From Mucilaginibacter pankratovii (GTDB taxonomy: Bacteria > Bacteroidota > Bacteroidia > Sphingobacteriales > Sphingobacteriaceae): 64,000 nucleotides of DNA. Below the pieces are notes generated by a model. It was not told where the DNA came from. It worked only from the letters and a program-made list of their open reading frames with translations, and made no database searches. Location of the stretch: contig NZ_JACWMY010000007.1 in NCBI RefSeq assembly GCF_014773265.1, forward strand, positions 267,956 to 331,955. The letters run 5' to 3'. This document shows, piece after piece, positions 33,873 to 43,260 of the stretch. A program made the translations under genes and the position numbers. Each line of letters begins with the position of its first letter. Position 1 is the first letter of the stretch.

Positions 33873-35867
33873 ATGAAAAACCTACTATCCTTATTCCTGT
33901 TGTCCTTTGTCTTTTTATCCGCCAGGTCCCAGGACCTGCCTGCCGATAGTGGTACCTTCCTGCTGCATAAGTTTGAGCAGCACATTGGGAAGGAAACTTA
34001 TAAGGTTTACAATTATAAAGACTCTAAAAGATACGCGTATAAAGATTCTAAGAAATATGTGGTTGATTTTAAGTTTGTGGACAGGGGCAGCCCGGTACCG
34101 CTGAAGGCAATTATCAAAGTAAACCCCGTTGCCGATCCGCTGGAGTTGGTGATCAAGGGCAGCACCTCACGCTTTTCCAATGTTGATGATTCCATCAAAA
34201 TAAAAGGTAATACGGCCACCATCCGCGTAAACGATTCTACTTATACGCAAAAGGTATTGCCTTTTACCTTCCCGGTTACGGGCTACTCGCCTGCAACCGT
34301 GCAAATGCTATTGCTGCAGTACTGGAACAATAAAAAGCAACCTGCCACCATTAACACCCTGCCTTTTGGTGCGTTACAGATAAAAAAGACGGGTACGGAT
34401 GTGCTTACCTTCAACGGTAAGCCGCTCCCGCTGATCCGCTACACCGTAAGCGGCCTGATTTGGGGTAACGAATTACTTTGGACCGATAAGGCCGGCAAAC
34501 TGATGTGTATCCTCACCATTGACGCCGAAGGCGATAAAACAGAAATGATGAGCGAGCCATACGAGGCATTACTGCCCGAACTGATCAAACGCGCGGCAGG
34601 GTACGGCATGGAGGCGTTTGGCAAATCAACAGCTTTGCCATCATCAGCCAATAAAATTGTAGCCATTACCGGTGGTAGTATTATTGATGTGGAGAAAGGC
34701 ATCACTATCCCAAATGGTGTGATACTATTACAAAACGGACTCATCACTAAAATAACTAAAGCCGGAACTGCTATACCAAAAGGCGCTCAAATTATCGATG
34801 CTAAAGGCAAAAGCATATTACCCGGCCTTTGGGATATGCACGCTCACTTTGAGCAAACCGAGTGGGGCCCGGCCTACCTTGCAGCCGGCGTAACCACCGT
34901 GCGCGATTGCGGCAACGAACTTGGCTTTATAGATGCCATCCAAAAAGCTATCGATAGCGGTAAAGGTATCGGCCCTAAAATAATTATGGCAGGTATTATT
35001 GATGGAAAAGGCCCCATGGCGCTTGGTATTATCCAGGCGGATACCAAAGAACAGGCGATAAAGGCTGTTGATACTTATAAGGCAAGGGGTTTTGGGCAGA
35101 TAAAGATATATAGCTCGATGAAACCCGCCATTGTAAAGGCGGTTTGCGATGAAGCGCATAAACTGGGATTAACCGTTACCGGGCACATCCCTAATGGCAT
35201 GTCGCTGAAAGCAGGCGTGGATTCGGGTATGAACATGGTGAACCACGTGCAATACGTGTACAGCATGATGAAACGGAATAAAGACCGCTCGGTTAACTTC
35301 GACGACTCCATCAGCAAAGCGGCTATCAAGTTTTTGGCAGATCGTAAAGTGGTGATAGACCCCACTGTCGGCGTTTATGAAATGGCCTATCGCAACGTAA
35401 AGGACGATATCACCAAAGTGGAGCCTGCGTTTTACACCCTTCCATTGCCGCTGCAAACCCAGTTTAAAAATACCGGCGAAGATTCTGCCACTGTTGCCCG
35501 GTTGAAACCCATGCTGGAAAGTTTAAGGCAGATCGTAAAACGCCTGTACGACGCAGGCGTACCCATTGTAGCCGGTACCGATATGGGCTTCCCCGGCTTT
35601 AGTGTGGACCGAGAACTGGAAATATACGTTGGCGCAGGCTTAACCCCGGCACAGGCACTTAAAACAGCCACCATCACTCCGGCGCAGGTAATGGGTATGG
35701 ATAAACAAACCGGCAGCATCGCCACCGGCAAAAACGCTGATATCATTATTATTGACGGCAACCCGCTCAGCAACATCAGCGCGGTGCGGAATGTTAAAGT
35801 GGTGATAAAAGCGGGTAAGGTTTATAGTCCTACGGTGCTGCATAAGATGGTTGGGTTTAGTAAGTAG
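33873..35867 (+). CDS. Secreted amidohydrolase (imidazolonepropionase-like)
   Basis: A protein of 664 residues. The ATG at 33873 starts the signal peptide MKNLLSLFLLSFVFLSARSQ and is preferred over one 63 bp upstream. The first ~240 residues are a separate domain of beta type without clear relatives. The metal-dependent amidohydrolase barrel follows: KSILPGLWDMHAHFEQ (HxH), TTVRDCGNE, KARGFGQIKIYS (metal-bridging Lys), TGHIPN and NMVNHVQY (His ligands), and VPIVAGTDMGFPG (Asp). All ligands seem present. Related proteins cleave dipeptides or cyclic amides; the substrate is not known. Confidence 0.88.
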   Translation: MKNLLSLFLLSFVFLSARSQDLPADSGTFLLHKFEQHIGKETYKVYNYKDSKRYAYKDSKKYVVDFKFVDRGSPVPLKAIIKVNPVADPLELVIKGSTSRFSNVDDSIKIKGNTATIRVNDSTYTQKVLPFTFPVTGYSPATVQMLLLQYWNNKKQPATINTLPFGALQIKKTGTDVLTFNGKPLPLIRYTVSGLIWGNELLWTDKAGKLMCILTIDAEGDKTEMMSEPYEALLPELIKRAAGYGMEAFGKSTALPSSANKIVAITGGSIIDVEKGITIPNGVILLQNGLITKITKAGTAIPKGAQIIDAKGKSILPGLWDMHAHFEQTEWGPAYLAAGVTTVRDCGNELGFIDAIQKAIDSGKGIGPKIIMAGIIDGKGPMALGIIQADTKEQAIKAVDTYKARGFGQIKIYSSMKPAIVKAVCDEAHKLGLTVTGHIPNGMSLKAGVDSGMNMVNHVQYVYSMMKRNKDRSVNFDDSISKAAIKFLADRKVVIDPTVGVYEMAYRNVKDDITKVEPAFYTLPLPLQTQFKNTGEDSATVARLKPMLESLRQIVKRLYDAGVPIVAGTDMGFPGFSVDRELEIYVGAGLTPAQALKTATITPAQVMGMDKQTGSIATGKNADIIIIDGNPLSNISAVRNVKVVIKAGKVYSPTVLHKMVGFSK

Positions 35868-35918
35868 TTTGGATTACATAGATTTGGCGTTAGGCCTGAT
35901 TAGCGCACATAACCACCA

Positions 35919-36067
35919 TGTCATTTCGATGAGCACGCGGGCTGGAGTGAGAGATGGGGCGAAGAGAAAACTTCTGCGATATGCATGGACGTACGCAAAT
36001 CGAACAACATAGCGGTTATGCTTTAACGTCTAAGATTTCTCCTCGCTATCGCTCGTTCGAAATGACA
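35919..36067. repeat. 149-bp element with terminal inverted repeats TGTCATTTCGA/TCGAAATGACA
   Basis: Perfect 11-bp ends at 35919-35929 and 36057-36067. Inner parts (GAGAAAACTTCTGCG and AGATTTCTCCTCGCTATCGC) recall the repeats with GTCATTTCGA ... AGATTTCTC that are common in Bacteroidota intergenic DNA. It has no reading frame. It lies between two convergent genes. Confidence 0.7.
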
Positions 36068-36080
36068 ACGGGTTTAGGTC

Positions 36081-36121
36081 GTTAGGCTTTCTGCGGAACG
36101 ATACGGAAGGCTTTGCCTAAC
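36081..36121 (-). terminator. Possible terminator of the MORN-EndoV gene
   Basis: GTTAGGC (36081-36087) and GCCTAAC (36115-36121) with 27 nt between them, right after the stop of the minus-strand gene. There is no T-run, so termination is doubtful. Confidence 0.3.
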
Positions 36122-36124
36122 TGC

Positions 36125-36952
36125 TTATGCCTCTTTAGTAAGCGTGTCCACATATTTCAAGATATCCGGCATCCTGTGTTCGCCCTTCATGCTTTTGATT
36201 AGTTCGCTTGCTTCAAGTGTATCCATACCTATGGCAGATACATACAAAGGATTTTTGCTTTGCCCGCGTTCTACAGGGATAACTTTCTCTTCCGTGTTTT
36301 TAAAGAATGTTTTGGCAACACCAATTACCGGGATTTTTCCACCAAGCGCTTCCCACAGTTTGCCGCCCAAACCATAGGAGCCTTCGTTGTCAATGTAGAC
36401 ATTCCCATCAACAATAATTAGGTCTATTTGCTCGAGATCTGCTTGTTCTATAACTTTTAAGATGCAGGGCAGTTCTCTTTTATAAAATTCTCCGGGTACG
36501 TAAGGCTCAATATTATCTACACCCAAGCTGATGGTTTGCGCTGCAATAACGTCGTCCCAATAAAACAATGCGCCAACGGCTTTAGCGGCATCTTCCAGGT
36601 AATAAATATCTATTGCTAATATCTTCTTCCTAAGGGTGCCGTTGAAGTTAGGCTTCGGTCCAAAATAGTACTGAGATGTCAAATCGCCACTTTCATTCCA
36701 TTCCCTAAAAAAGCCATAAGGGCTATTATACTGCTCAAAACCTTCTGTTTTCTTTTTTCCGTCCTCATAGTACTCACGTTGCGCACCATCTTTGTGCCCA
36801 TCTTTAACTTCTTCTTCGCAACGTATTCCGCCACCATTATAATATTCTACTATAGTTCCTGTAAACGGAATTCCTTCGTAAAAGAAATACGGGCCTCCGC
36901 CAATATCGAAACCATTAAGCTGCAAATCATCATATAATATTCTCAATTCCAT
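36125..36952 (-). CDS. MORN-repeat protein fused to an endonuclease V domain
   Basis: A protein of 275 residues in two parts. Residues 1-100 are MORN/YwqK-antitoxin-like (PFTGTIVEYYNGGG, REYYEDGKKKTEGF, REWNESGDLTSQYYFGP) and closely resemble the neighbouring MORN protein. Residues 109-275 match endonuclease V: AID (Asp115), PYVPGEFYKRELP (Tyr151, Glu160), IIVDGNVYID (Asp182), GKIPVIGVAKT (Lys214), NPLYVSAIGM and MKGEHRMPDILKYVDTL. EndoV cuts DNA or RNA near inosine. The usual His two turns after the second Asp is Asp188 here, so the activity may differ. It lies 17 bp downstream of the MORN gene in a nitrilase operon. Role in the cell unknown. Confidence 0.85.
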   Translation of the reverse strand: MELRILYDDLQLNGFDIGGGPYFFYEGIPFTGTIVEYYNGGGIRCEEEVKDGHKDGAQREYYEDGKKKTEGFEQYNSPYGFFREWNESGDLTSQYYFGPKPNFNGTLRKKILAIDIYYLEDAAKAVGALFYWDDVIAAQTISLGVDNIEPYVPGEFYKRELPCILKVIEQADLEQIDLIIVDGNVYIDNEGSYGLGGKLWEALGGKIPVIGVAKTFFKNTEEKVIPVERGQSKNPLYVSAIGMDTLEASELIKSMKGEHRMPDILKYVDTLTKEA

Positions 36953-36969
36953 GGTGTAGAGTTTTAAGT

Positions 36970-37295
36970 TTAGGCACCTGCAACAGTAGGTGGTTCCGGT
37001 CCCCAGTCATATTCATCAATCAGATTACCGTCTTTATCCCATTCACGCATCAGCCCATATGAGTGGTTGTACTTAATAAAAGACTCTTGCATCAATTGCC
37101 CGTTATCGAAATATTCCCTTACAAACCCATCAGGGTAGCCGTTCAGGCATTGAGTTTCCAATAGCATATTTCCGCCGGGGAATCTTTCCTCAACTACGCC
37201 GGTAAAAGGCATTTCCTTGTAATGATAAATTTCACCTCCGCCAACATCAAAACCCACAATTTTCATGTCCGGGTCGTTTATATTCACCCGTTGCA

Positions 37296-37296
<1 letters not shown>
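36970..37296 (-). CDS. MORN-repeat (YwqK antitoxin-like) protein
   Basis: A protein of 108 residues from the ATG at 37296, which overlaps the nitrilase stop by one base (TGATG); a GTG one codon earlier (37299) is possible. It contains about three MORN-type units (PFTGVVEERFPGGN, GFVREYFDNGQLMQES, GLMREWDKDGNLIDEYDWGP). There is no signal peptide. YwqK-like proteins are listed as antitoxins in some toxin-antitoxin systems but also occur widely without a toxin. It is paralogous to the first 100 residues of the next gene. Confidence 0.8.
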
Positions 37297-38075
<779 letters not shown>

Positions 38076-38109
38076 GATGATACTAAGATAGCGCAACAGG
38101 TTTAAATGT

Positions 38110-38185
38110 CGAACACCGAATCTCGAATATTGAATGATGAAGTAAAAAAGCACTTCGGCGTTCGATATTCGAAATTCATTATTCG
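38110..38185. repeat. 34-bp imperfect inverted repeat, CGAACACCGAA...
   Basis: Arms 38110-38143 and 38152-38185 agree at about 26 of 34 positions around the loop AAAAAAGC; several mismatches are G-T pairs. The word TTCGATATTCG in it also occurs at 10981-10991. It lies between the isomerase-like gene and the nitrilase gene and may act as a terminator on the minus strand. Confidence 0.55.
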
Positions 38186-38194
38186 ATATTATTT

Positions 38195-39061
38195 CTACAA
38201 GCTCTTCAGGTACTTTATCGTTTCCGGGATCTGCTTGGCATGGTCCGGGCTTTCGTCTTCAATAAAATAATGGCGGATGCCCACTGCTTTGGCTGCTTTT
38301 AGCACCTCAGGGATATCTATTTGCCCGGTGCCCAGCGCTACGTCGTTTTTAATATCGGTGCCGCCGGTAAGGTCGTTAGCAACGCCTTTACGGATGTCTT
38401 TAAGGTGCATCAATCTCCAGCGGGTGGGGTACTTGTACAACAGCTTAGCTGGGTCCGCGCCGCCGTGGAATGCCCATAGCACATCCATTTCAAACTTCAC
38501 GTACCGTGGGTCGGTGTTCTTTGCTATATAGTCAAACAGGGTGCCGTCTCCATAAGGTACAAATTCGTAACCATGGATGTGATAGCAAAGCGTAAGGCTG
38601 TTGGCTTTAAGCGTGCGTCCGGCCTTGTTCAGATCGGCAACGGCTTTTTTTGCATCGTCTATAGTAAAGGTTTTACCATGGGGCAACCAGGCCACCATCA
38701 CAAATTGCGAACCCAGTATCCCGGCCATACGTACTGCCTCCAGGGGTTCCTTTACCAGTTCGTTATAATCCACACCGATGGAAGGCATGCTGATGCCCCG
38801 TGTACTCAGCATCTGTTTAAATTTATAAATGTCTACACCCTTTGGGTTGGGGCCCTCCATCTGAGTAATACCAAGGGCCTTTACACTATCCAGCACCGCT
38901 TCCGGCCGTGCAGAGAAGCTGGCGCGGTAAGTATAAGCCTGTATGCCGATAGGGGCGGTGAACAGGTTTTGGCCTTTTGGGGCAACCTTTGCTGTTTTGG
39001 GTACTGAGCAGCCCGCGATAGCTATTGCCGTTATAATATACAGGAATGATGTTCTTTTCAT
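38195..39061 (-). CDS. Sugar phosphate isomerase/epimerase-like lipoprotein
   Basis: A protein of 288 residues. The start MKRTSFLYIITAIAIAGC at 39061 gives a lipoprotein signal (Cys at residue 18) and is preferred over one 18 bp upstream. The rest is an AP-endonuclease-2/xylose-isomerase-type TIM barrel: IGIQAYTYR, LGITQMEGPN, FKQMLSTRGI, LCYHIHGYEF, KFEMDVLWAFHGGADP, LMHLKDI, HYFIEDES. Metal-binding Glu, Asp and His residues are present. Such secreted barrels are frequent in Bacteroidota, usually with unknown sugar substrates. It stands 119 bp upstream of the nitrilase gene. Confidence 0.85.
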   Translation of the reverse strand: MKRTSFLYIITAIAIAGCSVPKTAKVAPKGQNLFTAPIGIQAYTYRASFSARPEAVLDSVKALGITQMEGPNPKGVDIYKFKQMLSTRGISMPSIGVDYNELVKEPLEAVRMAGILGSQFVMVAWLPHGKTFTIDDAKKAVADLNKAGRTLKANSLTLCYHIHGYEFVPYGDGTLFDYIAKNTDPRYVKFEMDVLWAFHGGADPAKLLYKYPTRWRLMHLKDIRKGVANDLTGGTDIKNDVALGTGQIDIPEVLKAAKAVGIRHYFIEDESPDHAKQIPETIKYLKSL

Positions 39062-39205
39062 GATGTATTTGATAATCAAAATTAAGGGTTTTTGTTTTAA
39101 TAGCCCGGGCGTTTACCAGTTTGTGTGCTTTAACTTAACGACTTAAATGGCGTTTTAGCCGCGCAAATGTTAATTAAATATTAATGCATTATAATGACAA
39201 TAATG

Positions 39206-39238
39206 TTTAAACACAATAAAGATAAAATCTTACCTTTG
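39206..39238 (+). promoter_or_regulatory. Promoter of purF-like gene (TTTA-N21-TACCTTTG)
   Basis: The -7 box TACCTTTG (39231-39238) is an exact match; the -33 element TTTA (39206-39209) differs at one base. The ATG is 17 nt after the box. Confidence 0.6.
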
Positions 39239-39255
39239 CGTCCTCAATACCAAGC

Positions 39256-41163
39256 ATGAGCGATTCGATAAAGCACGAGTGCGGAGTAGCATTTATCCGC
39301 CTTTTAAAGCCGTTATCCTTTTACCAGAAAAAGTACGGCACGGCGCTGTACGGCATAAACAAACTTTACCTTTTAATGGAAAAACAGCATAACCGCGGGC
39401 AAGACGGCGCGGGCGTTGCCACCATTAAACTGGATATTGAGCCGGGTAAGCGATACATTAGCAGGCACCGGTCTATGGCCTCCAACGCCGTGGCAGACAT
39501 CTTCGAGTATATTCAGAAGAAGTTTGCCGAAATAGAGAAAGAGCAGCCTGAAAAAATGCAGGATGCCGAGTGGCTCAAAGAACATGTAAGCTTTACAGGC
39601 GAAGTTCTCTTGGGCCATTTGCGTTATGGTACGCACGGCAAAAACAGCATCGAAAGCTGCCACCCTTTTCTGCGCCAAAACAACTGGATGACACGTAACC
39701 TGGTTATTGCCGGTAACTTCAACATGACTAATGTTGACGAACTGCTGCAGCAACTGTACGACCTGGGCCAACACCCCAAAGAACAAGCCGACACCATCAC
39801 CGTGCTGGAAAAAATGGGCCACTTCATCGATACCGAGAACCAGGGCCTTTTTGACCAGTACAAACGTGAAGGACTTGATGATAACCGCGAGATAAGCAAG
39901 CTGATAGCCAATGATATGGATGTGGCGAAGATCTTACGGAAATCTGCCAAGAACTGGGATGGTGGTTATACCATTGCCGGTATTTTGGGCCACGGCGACG
40001 CCTTTGTAATGCGCGACCCGGTAGGCATACGCCCTGCTTATTATTATTATAACGATGAGATAGTGGTGGCCGCTTCCGAGCGCCCTGCTATACAAACTGC
40101 CTTTAATATTCCTATTGACGAAGTTAGAGAGATCCGCCCCGGCCATGCACTTATTGTTAAAAAGAACGGTAAGATAACCGAGGAGATGTTTAGCGAGCCG
40201 AAGGAACAAAAATCGTGTTCTTTCGAGCGCATTTATTTCTCGCGCGGCAGCGACGCTTCTATTTACCGCGAGCGTAAACAATTAGGCAGGCTGCTTTGCC
40301 CGCAAATATTGGGCGCGGTGGATAATGATATGAAGAACACTGTGTTCTCCTACATCCCCAACACTGCCGAAGTTGCCTTTTACGGGATGGTAGAAGGGGT
40401 GCACAAATACATTAAACAATACCAGCGCGATAAATTGCTTAACCGCGATGATAAAATAAGCGAAGAAGAACTAACCGAGGTGCTGAGCATGGCGCCGCGC
40501 GTAGAAAAGATAGCGATTAAAGATGTGAAGCTGCGTACCTTCATTACACAGGATGCCGACCGCAGTGAGATGGTAGCACACGTGTATGACACTACTTACG
40601 GCCTCATTAAAAACGACCTGGACACCCTGGTTGTTTTGGATGATTCGATAGTGCGTGGTACAACCTTAAAGCAAAGCATCCTGAAGATATTAGACCGCCT
40701 TGGCCCTAAAAAGGTGGTTGTGGTTTCATCTGCTCCGCAGATCCGTTACCCGGATTGTTATGGTATAGATATGTCGCGCATGGGCGAGTTTGTGGCTTTC
40801 GAAGCTGCTATCAGCCTGTTGAAAGATGCCGGCAAGGATGATGTGATACTCGGTGTTTACCAAAAATGTAAAGACAGTTCTAAACTGCCTAAAGAAGAGG
40901 TGACCAACTACGTAAAAGCTATTTACGAGCAATTTACCGATCAGGAGATTTCCGACCGTATTGCGCAGATCATCACCCCTAAAGGTGTAAAATGCGAAGT
41001 ACAGGTATTGTATCAAACATTAGATAACCTGCATATTGCCTGCCCCGGCCACACCGGCGACTGGTACTTCAGCGGAGATTACCCAACCCCGGGCGGTAAC
41101 AAGGTAGTGAACCGCGCCTTTGTTAACTGGATGGAAGGTAAAAACCAAAGAGCGTATATGTAA
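39256..41163 (+). CDS. purF: Amidophosphoribosyltransferase, long Bacteroidota form
   Basis: A protein of 635 residues. It makes phosphoribosylamine from PRPP and glutamine, the first step of purine synthesis. A short leader MSDSIKHE precedes Cys9, the glutaminase nucleophile; the amidotransferase part has EKQHNRGQDGAG, LLGHLRYGTHG and NFNMTN, and the phosphoribosyltransferase part has the PRPP loop VVLDDSIVRGTT. It is over 100 residues longer than the usual 500-residue PurF, with inserts around 85-115, 160-220 and at the C-terminus. Bacteroidota often have both this form and a standard PurF, so this may be a paralogue with a different role. Confidence 0.85.
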   Translation: MSDSIKHECGVAFIRLLKPLSFYQKKYGTALYGINKLYLLMEKQHNRGQDGAGVATIKLDIEPGKRYISRHRSMASNAVADIFEYIQKKFAEIEKEQPEKMQDAEWLKEHVSFTGEVLLGHLRYGTHGKNSIESCHPFLRQNNWMTRNLVIAGNFNMTNVDELLQQLYDLGQHPKEQADTITVLEKMGHFIDTENQGLFDQYKREGLDDNREISKLIANDMDVAKILRKSAKNWDGGYTIAGILGHGDAFVMRDPVGIRPAYYYYNDEIVVAASERPAIQTAFNIPIDEVREIRPGHALIVKKNGKITEEMFSEPKEQKSCSFERIYFSRGSDASIYRERKQLGRLLCPQILGAVDNDMKNTVFSYIPNTAEVAFYGMVEGVHKYIKQYQRDKLLNRDDKISEEELTEVLSMAPRVEKIAIKDVKLRTFITQDADRSEMVAHVYDTTYGLIKNDLDTLVVLDDSIVRGTTLKQSILKILDRLGPKKVVVVSSAPQIRYPDCYGIDMSRMGEFVAFEAAISLLKDAGKDDVILGVYQKCKDSSKLPKEEVTNYVKAIYEQFTDQEISDRIAQIITPKGVKCEVQVLYQTLDNLHIACPGHTGDWYFSGDYPTPGGNKVVNRAFVNWMEGKNQRAYM

Positions 41164-41212
41164 TTTTAAGGTTAGAGATTTGTGATTAGAGTTTAGTTAC
41201 AAATAATATAAT

Positions 41213-41246
41213 AAAACGGGCGAAGAGATGATCTTCGCCCGTTTTT
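41213..41246. terminator. Bidirectional terminator between purF and GH16
   Basis: AAAACGGGCGAAGA-GATGA-TCTTCGCCCGTTTT, a perfect 14-bp stem with T/A runs on both sides; it serves the two convergent genes. Confidence 0.92.
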
Positions 41247-41256
41247 GTTTAGGGGA

Positions 41257-42057
41257 CTATAACGCTGTAAATTTGAAATTATGTATCACAACCTCTACGC
41301 TTTGGCCGTTTGACGGTGCGAGGCCATTGTAGCACCAAAGGTTAAGCAGTACAGGCATGCTTTTAGTGCTGATAGAGGTTCCGGGGCTGGTAAATGTTTT
41401 GGTAAGGAACAGGTTGGTATCGCCGCTTTGGAAGCCATAAAGGCTTTTAAATACCACACTGGTCGATGTCCGTTTAAAGCGGTGGGTGGTGTAAGTACCG
41501 CCTGGGGTAGAAAACTCCTGCGAGTAGCTTGCCGGGGCCGGCGCATCGCCTACTTTTGGGAAAATGGTGTAATTTAAGTTTGGCCATGCCGAGTTGCCCC
41601 ATCTTGCAAACTCAATATCGATCTCATCCCGGCCATCAATACCCGAGTAATCAAATAAACCCAATACAATGTTTTTATCTAAAGTAGCTATCGGCCCGTC
41701 AATTTGCCATTGGTAAGTGCCGTATCCAAAGCTTTGCTGGCTTGATATTTCAGCGCATTCCCAATGGTTATTTGAAGGGTTTTTAGATATTTTTAAATGC
41801 AGCCAGCCATTGGCGTCAACCCAAACATTATTTCCGGTCCAGTAATTTGGTCCGGGCCCGGCTGTGCCCGCGGGGGCTTTAACATTCCAGGTATAGCCGC
41901 TCCAACTAATAATGGCGTTGGTTTTTAAATTTGGTTTTGCTGTAGTAGCGGTTTCACCTTCAGGTACTGCGGATGTTGCAGGTGCAACGGTAGCTTTTTC
42001 TTTTTGGCAGGCAGCAAATAATAATGCAGCCAGCAACACTAAGGAAATTCTTTTCAT
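41257..42057 (-). CDS. GH16-like glycoside hydrolase lipoprotein
   Basis: A protein of 266 residues with a lipoprotein signal (LLFAAC, Cys17) and a linker rich in Thr, Ala and Pro (residues 20-45), so it probably sits on the outer-membrane surface. The GH16 catalytic motif is E145-I-D-I-E149 (GRDEIDIEFARWG), with aromatic residues for sugar binding around it (SGYTWNVK, NYWTGNN, GYGTYQWQID). The fold would be a jelly roll. GH16 enzymes cut beta-glucans or galactans; the specificity is not clear. Confidence 0.88.
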   Translation of the reverse strand: MKRISLVLLAALLFAACQKEKATVAPATSAVPEGETATTAKPNLKTNAIISWSGYTWNVKAPAGTAGPGPNYWTGNNVWVDANGWLHLKISKNPSNNHWECAEISSQQSFGYGTYQWQIDGPIATLDKNIVLGLFDYSGIDGRDEIDIEFARWGNSAWPNLNYTIFPKVGDAPAPASYSQEFSTPGGTYTTHRFKRTSTSVVFKSLYGFQSGDTNLFLTKTFTSPGTSISTKSMPVLLNLWCYNGLAPSNGQSVEVVIHNFKFTAL

Positions 42058-42402
42058 GGTTTACGTGGTTATAATTAATAAATATTCAGAAGTTAATCTG
42101 CTGTTGAATGCCGGGTTTATTGGGTCCGTGCATACAGCTTATCCCTGGTGTTTTATTATATAGATGCCGTTAAACCTCCTTTCCTTGCGTTTTAACACAA
42201 GTGCAGATGATTTTAAAAATTTACCAATAGTTTTTAAAATATTTTATAAAGATTTCTGATAGGGAAATAAAAATGGAATATTTTTTATCAAAAAGAAATG
42301 TCGCGAGCTGTTTGATAGATAAAAGCATGACGGTGAACCGGCTTGCTGGTGGGTATATCCCGCTTTGATTATAAGGTATGGAAGATTTGAAAAGTTGAAA
42401 TG
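42058..42402. other. Gap before the LysE gene, nothing recognised
   Basis: This 345-bp stretch is AT-rich from 42200 to 42300 and must hold the GH16 promoter on the minus strand. No reading frame with family resemblance, no hairpin with a T-run and no exact TAnnTTTG box was seen. Confidence 0.4.
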
Positions 42403-43071
42403 TTAGCTGCTATGTTTTTCTGCACCGGGCGGTGAAAACACATAATGGGTTACCAACCTGTCTACCAATACCAATGATGCGATGATGAGAGCGATGCCGG
42501 CTACCTGGTTGAGGCGGTGAACAAGTTTTACAGATATTTTGTCGCGGAGTTTATCGGCGTAGAATGCTTTGGTGGTGTCGAGCCCGAATTGTACGATAAG
42601 GATGGTTAGGAACATAATAGCGATCTTAAGCGTGCGGCCATGTACGCCTTCGTGGTAAACGGTACTGGCGGCACCTATGACGACCGTCCAATGGAAAAGG
42701 ATGGTTGGGTTGAAAATGCACATCAAAAAGCCTTTGAAGAAGTAGCCCGCGCGGTCTATATTGGAAGGGATAGTGTTGTTATAGTTAACGTCGCTCTTCT
42801 TAAACAGGTAATAAACGCCCACCACAAAGAGGATGAGGCTGCCCAGTACACCTACCATAGTTTTTGTATGCGGGCTTACTGTGAAAAGCTGAGAGCCAAA
42901 AAGGATAGCCCCTACGAACACTACATCGCTACATACTACGCCAAGGGCCAAAGCTACGCCTGCGTGGAAGCCTTTTTCGATACTGGTTTTAATTAAAGCG
43001 AAAAAAACCGGGCCGGTTATAAATGTGAGCACTAATCCAAACCCAATTCCCGAAATAATGGCTTCTATCAT
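42403..43071 (-). CDS. LysE family transporter
   Basis: A protein of 222 residues with six membrane helices. The LysE/RhtB start IISGIGFGLVLTFITGPVFFALIKTSIEKGF is clear, and the second half has FLMCIFNPTILFHWTVVIG. The family exports amino acids such as lysine, threonine or homoserine lactones from the cytoplasm. It stands alone on the minus strand, divergent from the sugar transporter. The His-rich end (GAEKHSS) is short. Confidence 0.9.
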   Translation of the reverse strand: MIEAIISGIGFGLVLTFITGPVFFALIKTSIEKGFHAGVALALGVVCSDVVFVGAILFGSQLFTVSPHTKTMVGVLGSLILFVVGVYYLFKKSDVNYNNTIPSNIDRAGYFFKGFLMCIFNPTILFHWTVVIGAASTVYHEGVHGRTLKIAIMFLTILIVQFGLDTTKAFYADKLRDKISVKLVHRLNQVAGIALIIASLVLVDRLVTHYVFSPPGAEKHSS

Positions 43072-43260
43072 TAAGTTAGGCGTATATATTGCTTTCTATC
43101 CAGTTAAAAAAATCAGGACACTAATATGCGAACTTTTATCTGTTAAACACAAAACTTAAAGTTGTGATTTATATTTTGAAAAAATTAACGGCCATTTATA
43201 AAAAAAATGAATTATGTTTAGTGCTTCAAATACACCAATATTTAACAACCTCTTTTAACA

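Noticed and set aside
38076..38153. N-terminal extension of the nitrilase
   Set aside because: The family begins at MKIAVA; the extension runs through intergenic repeat sequence.
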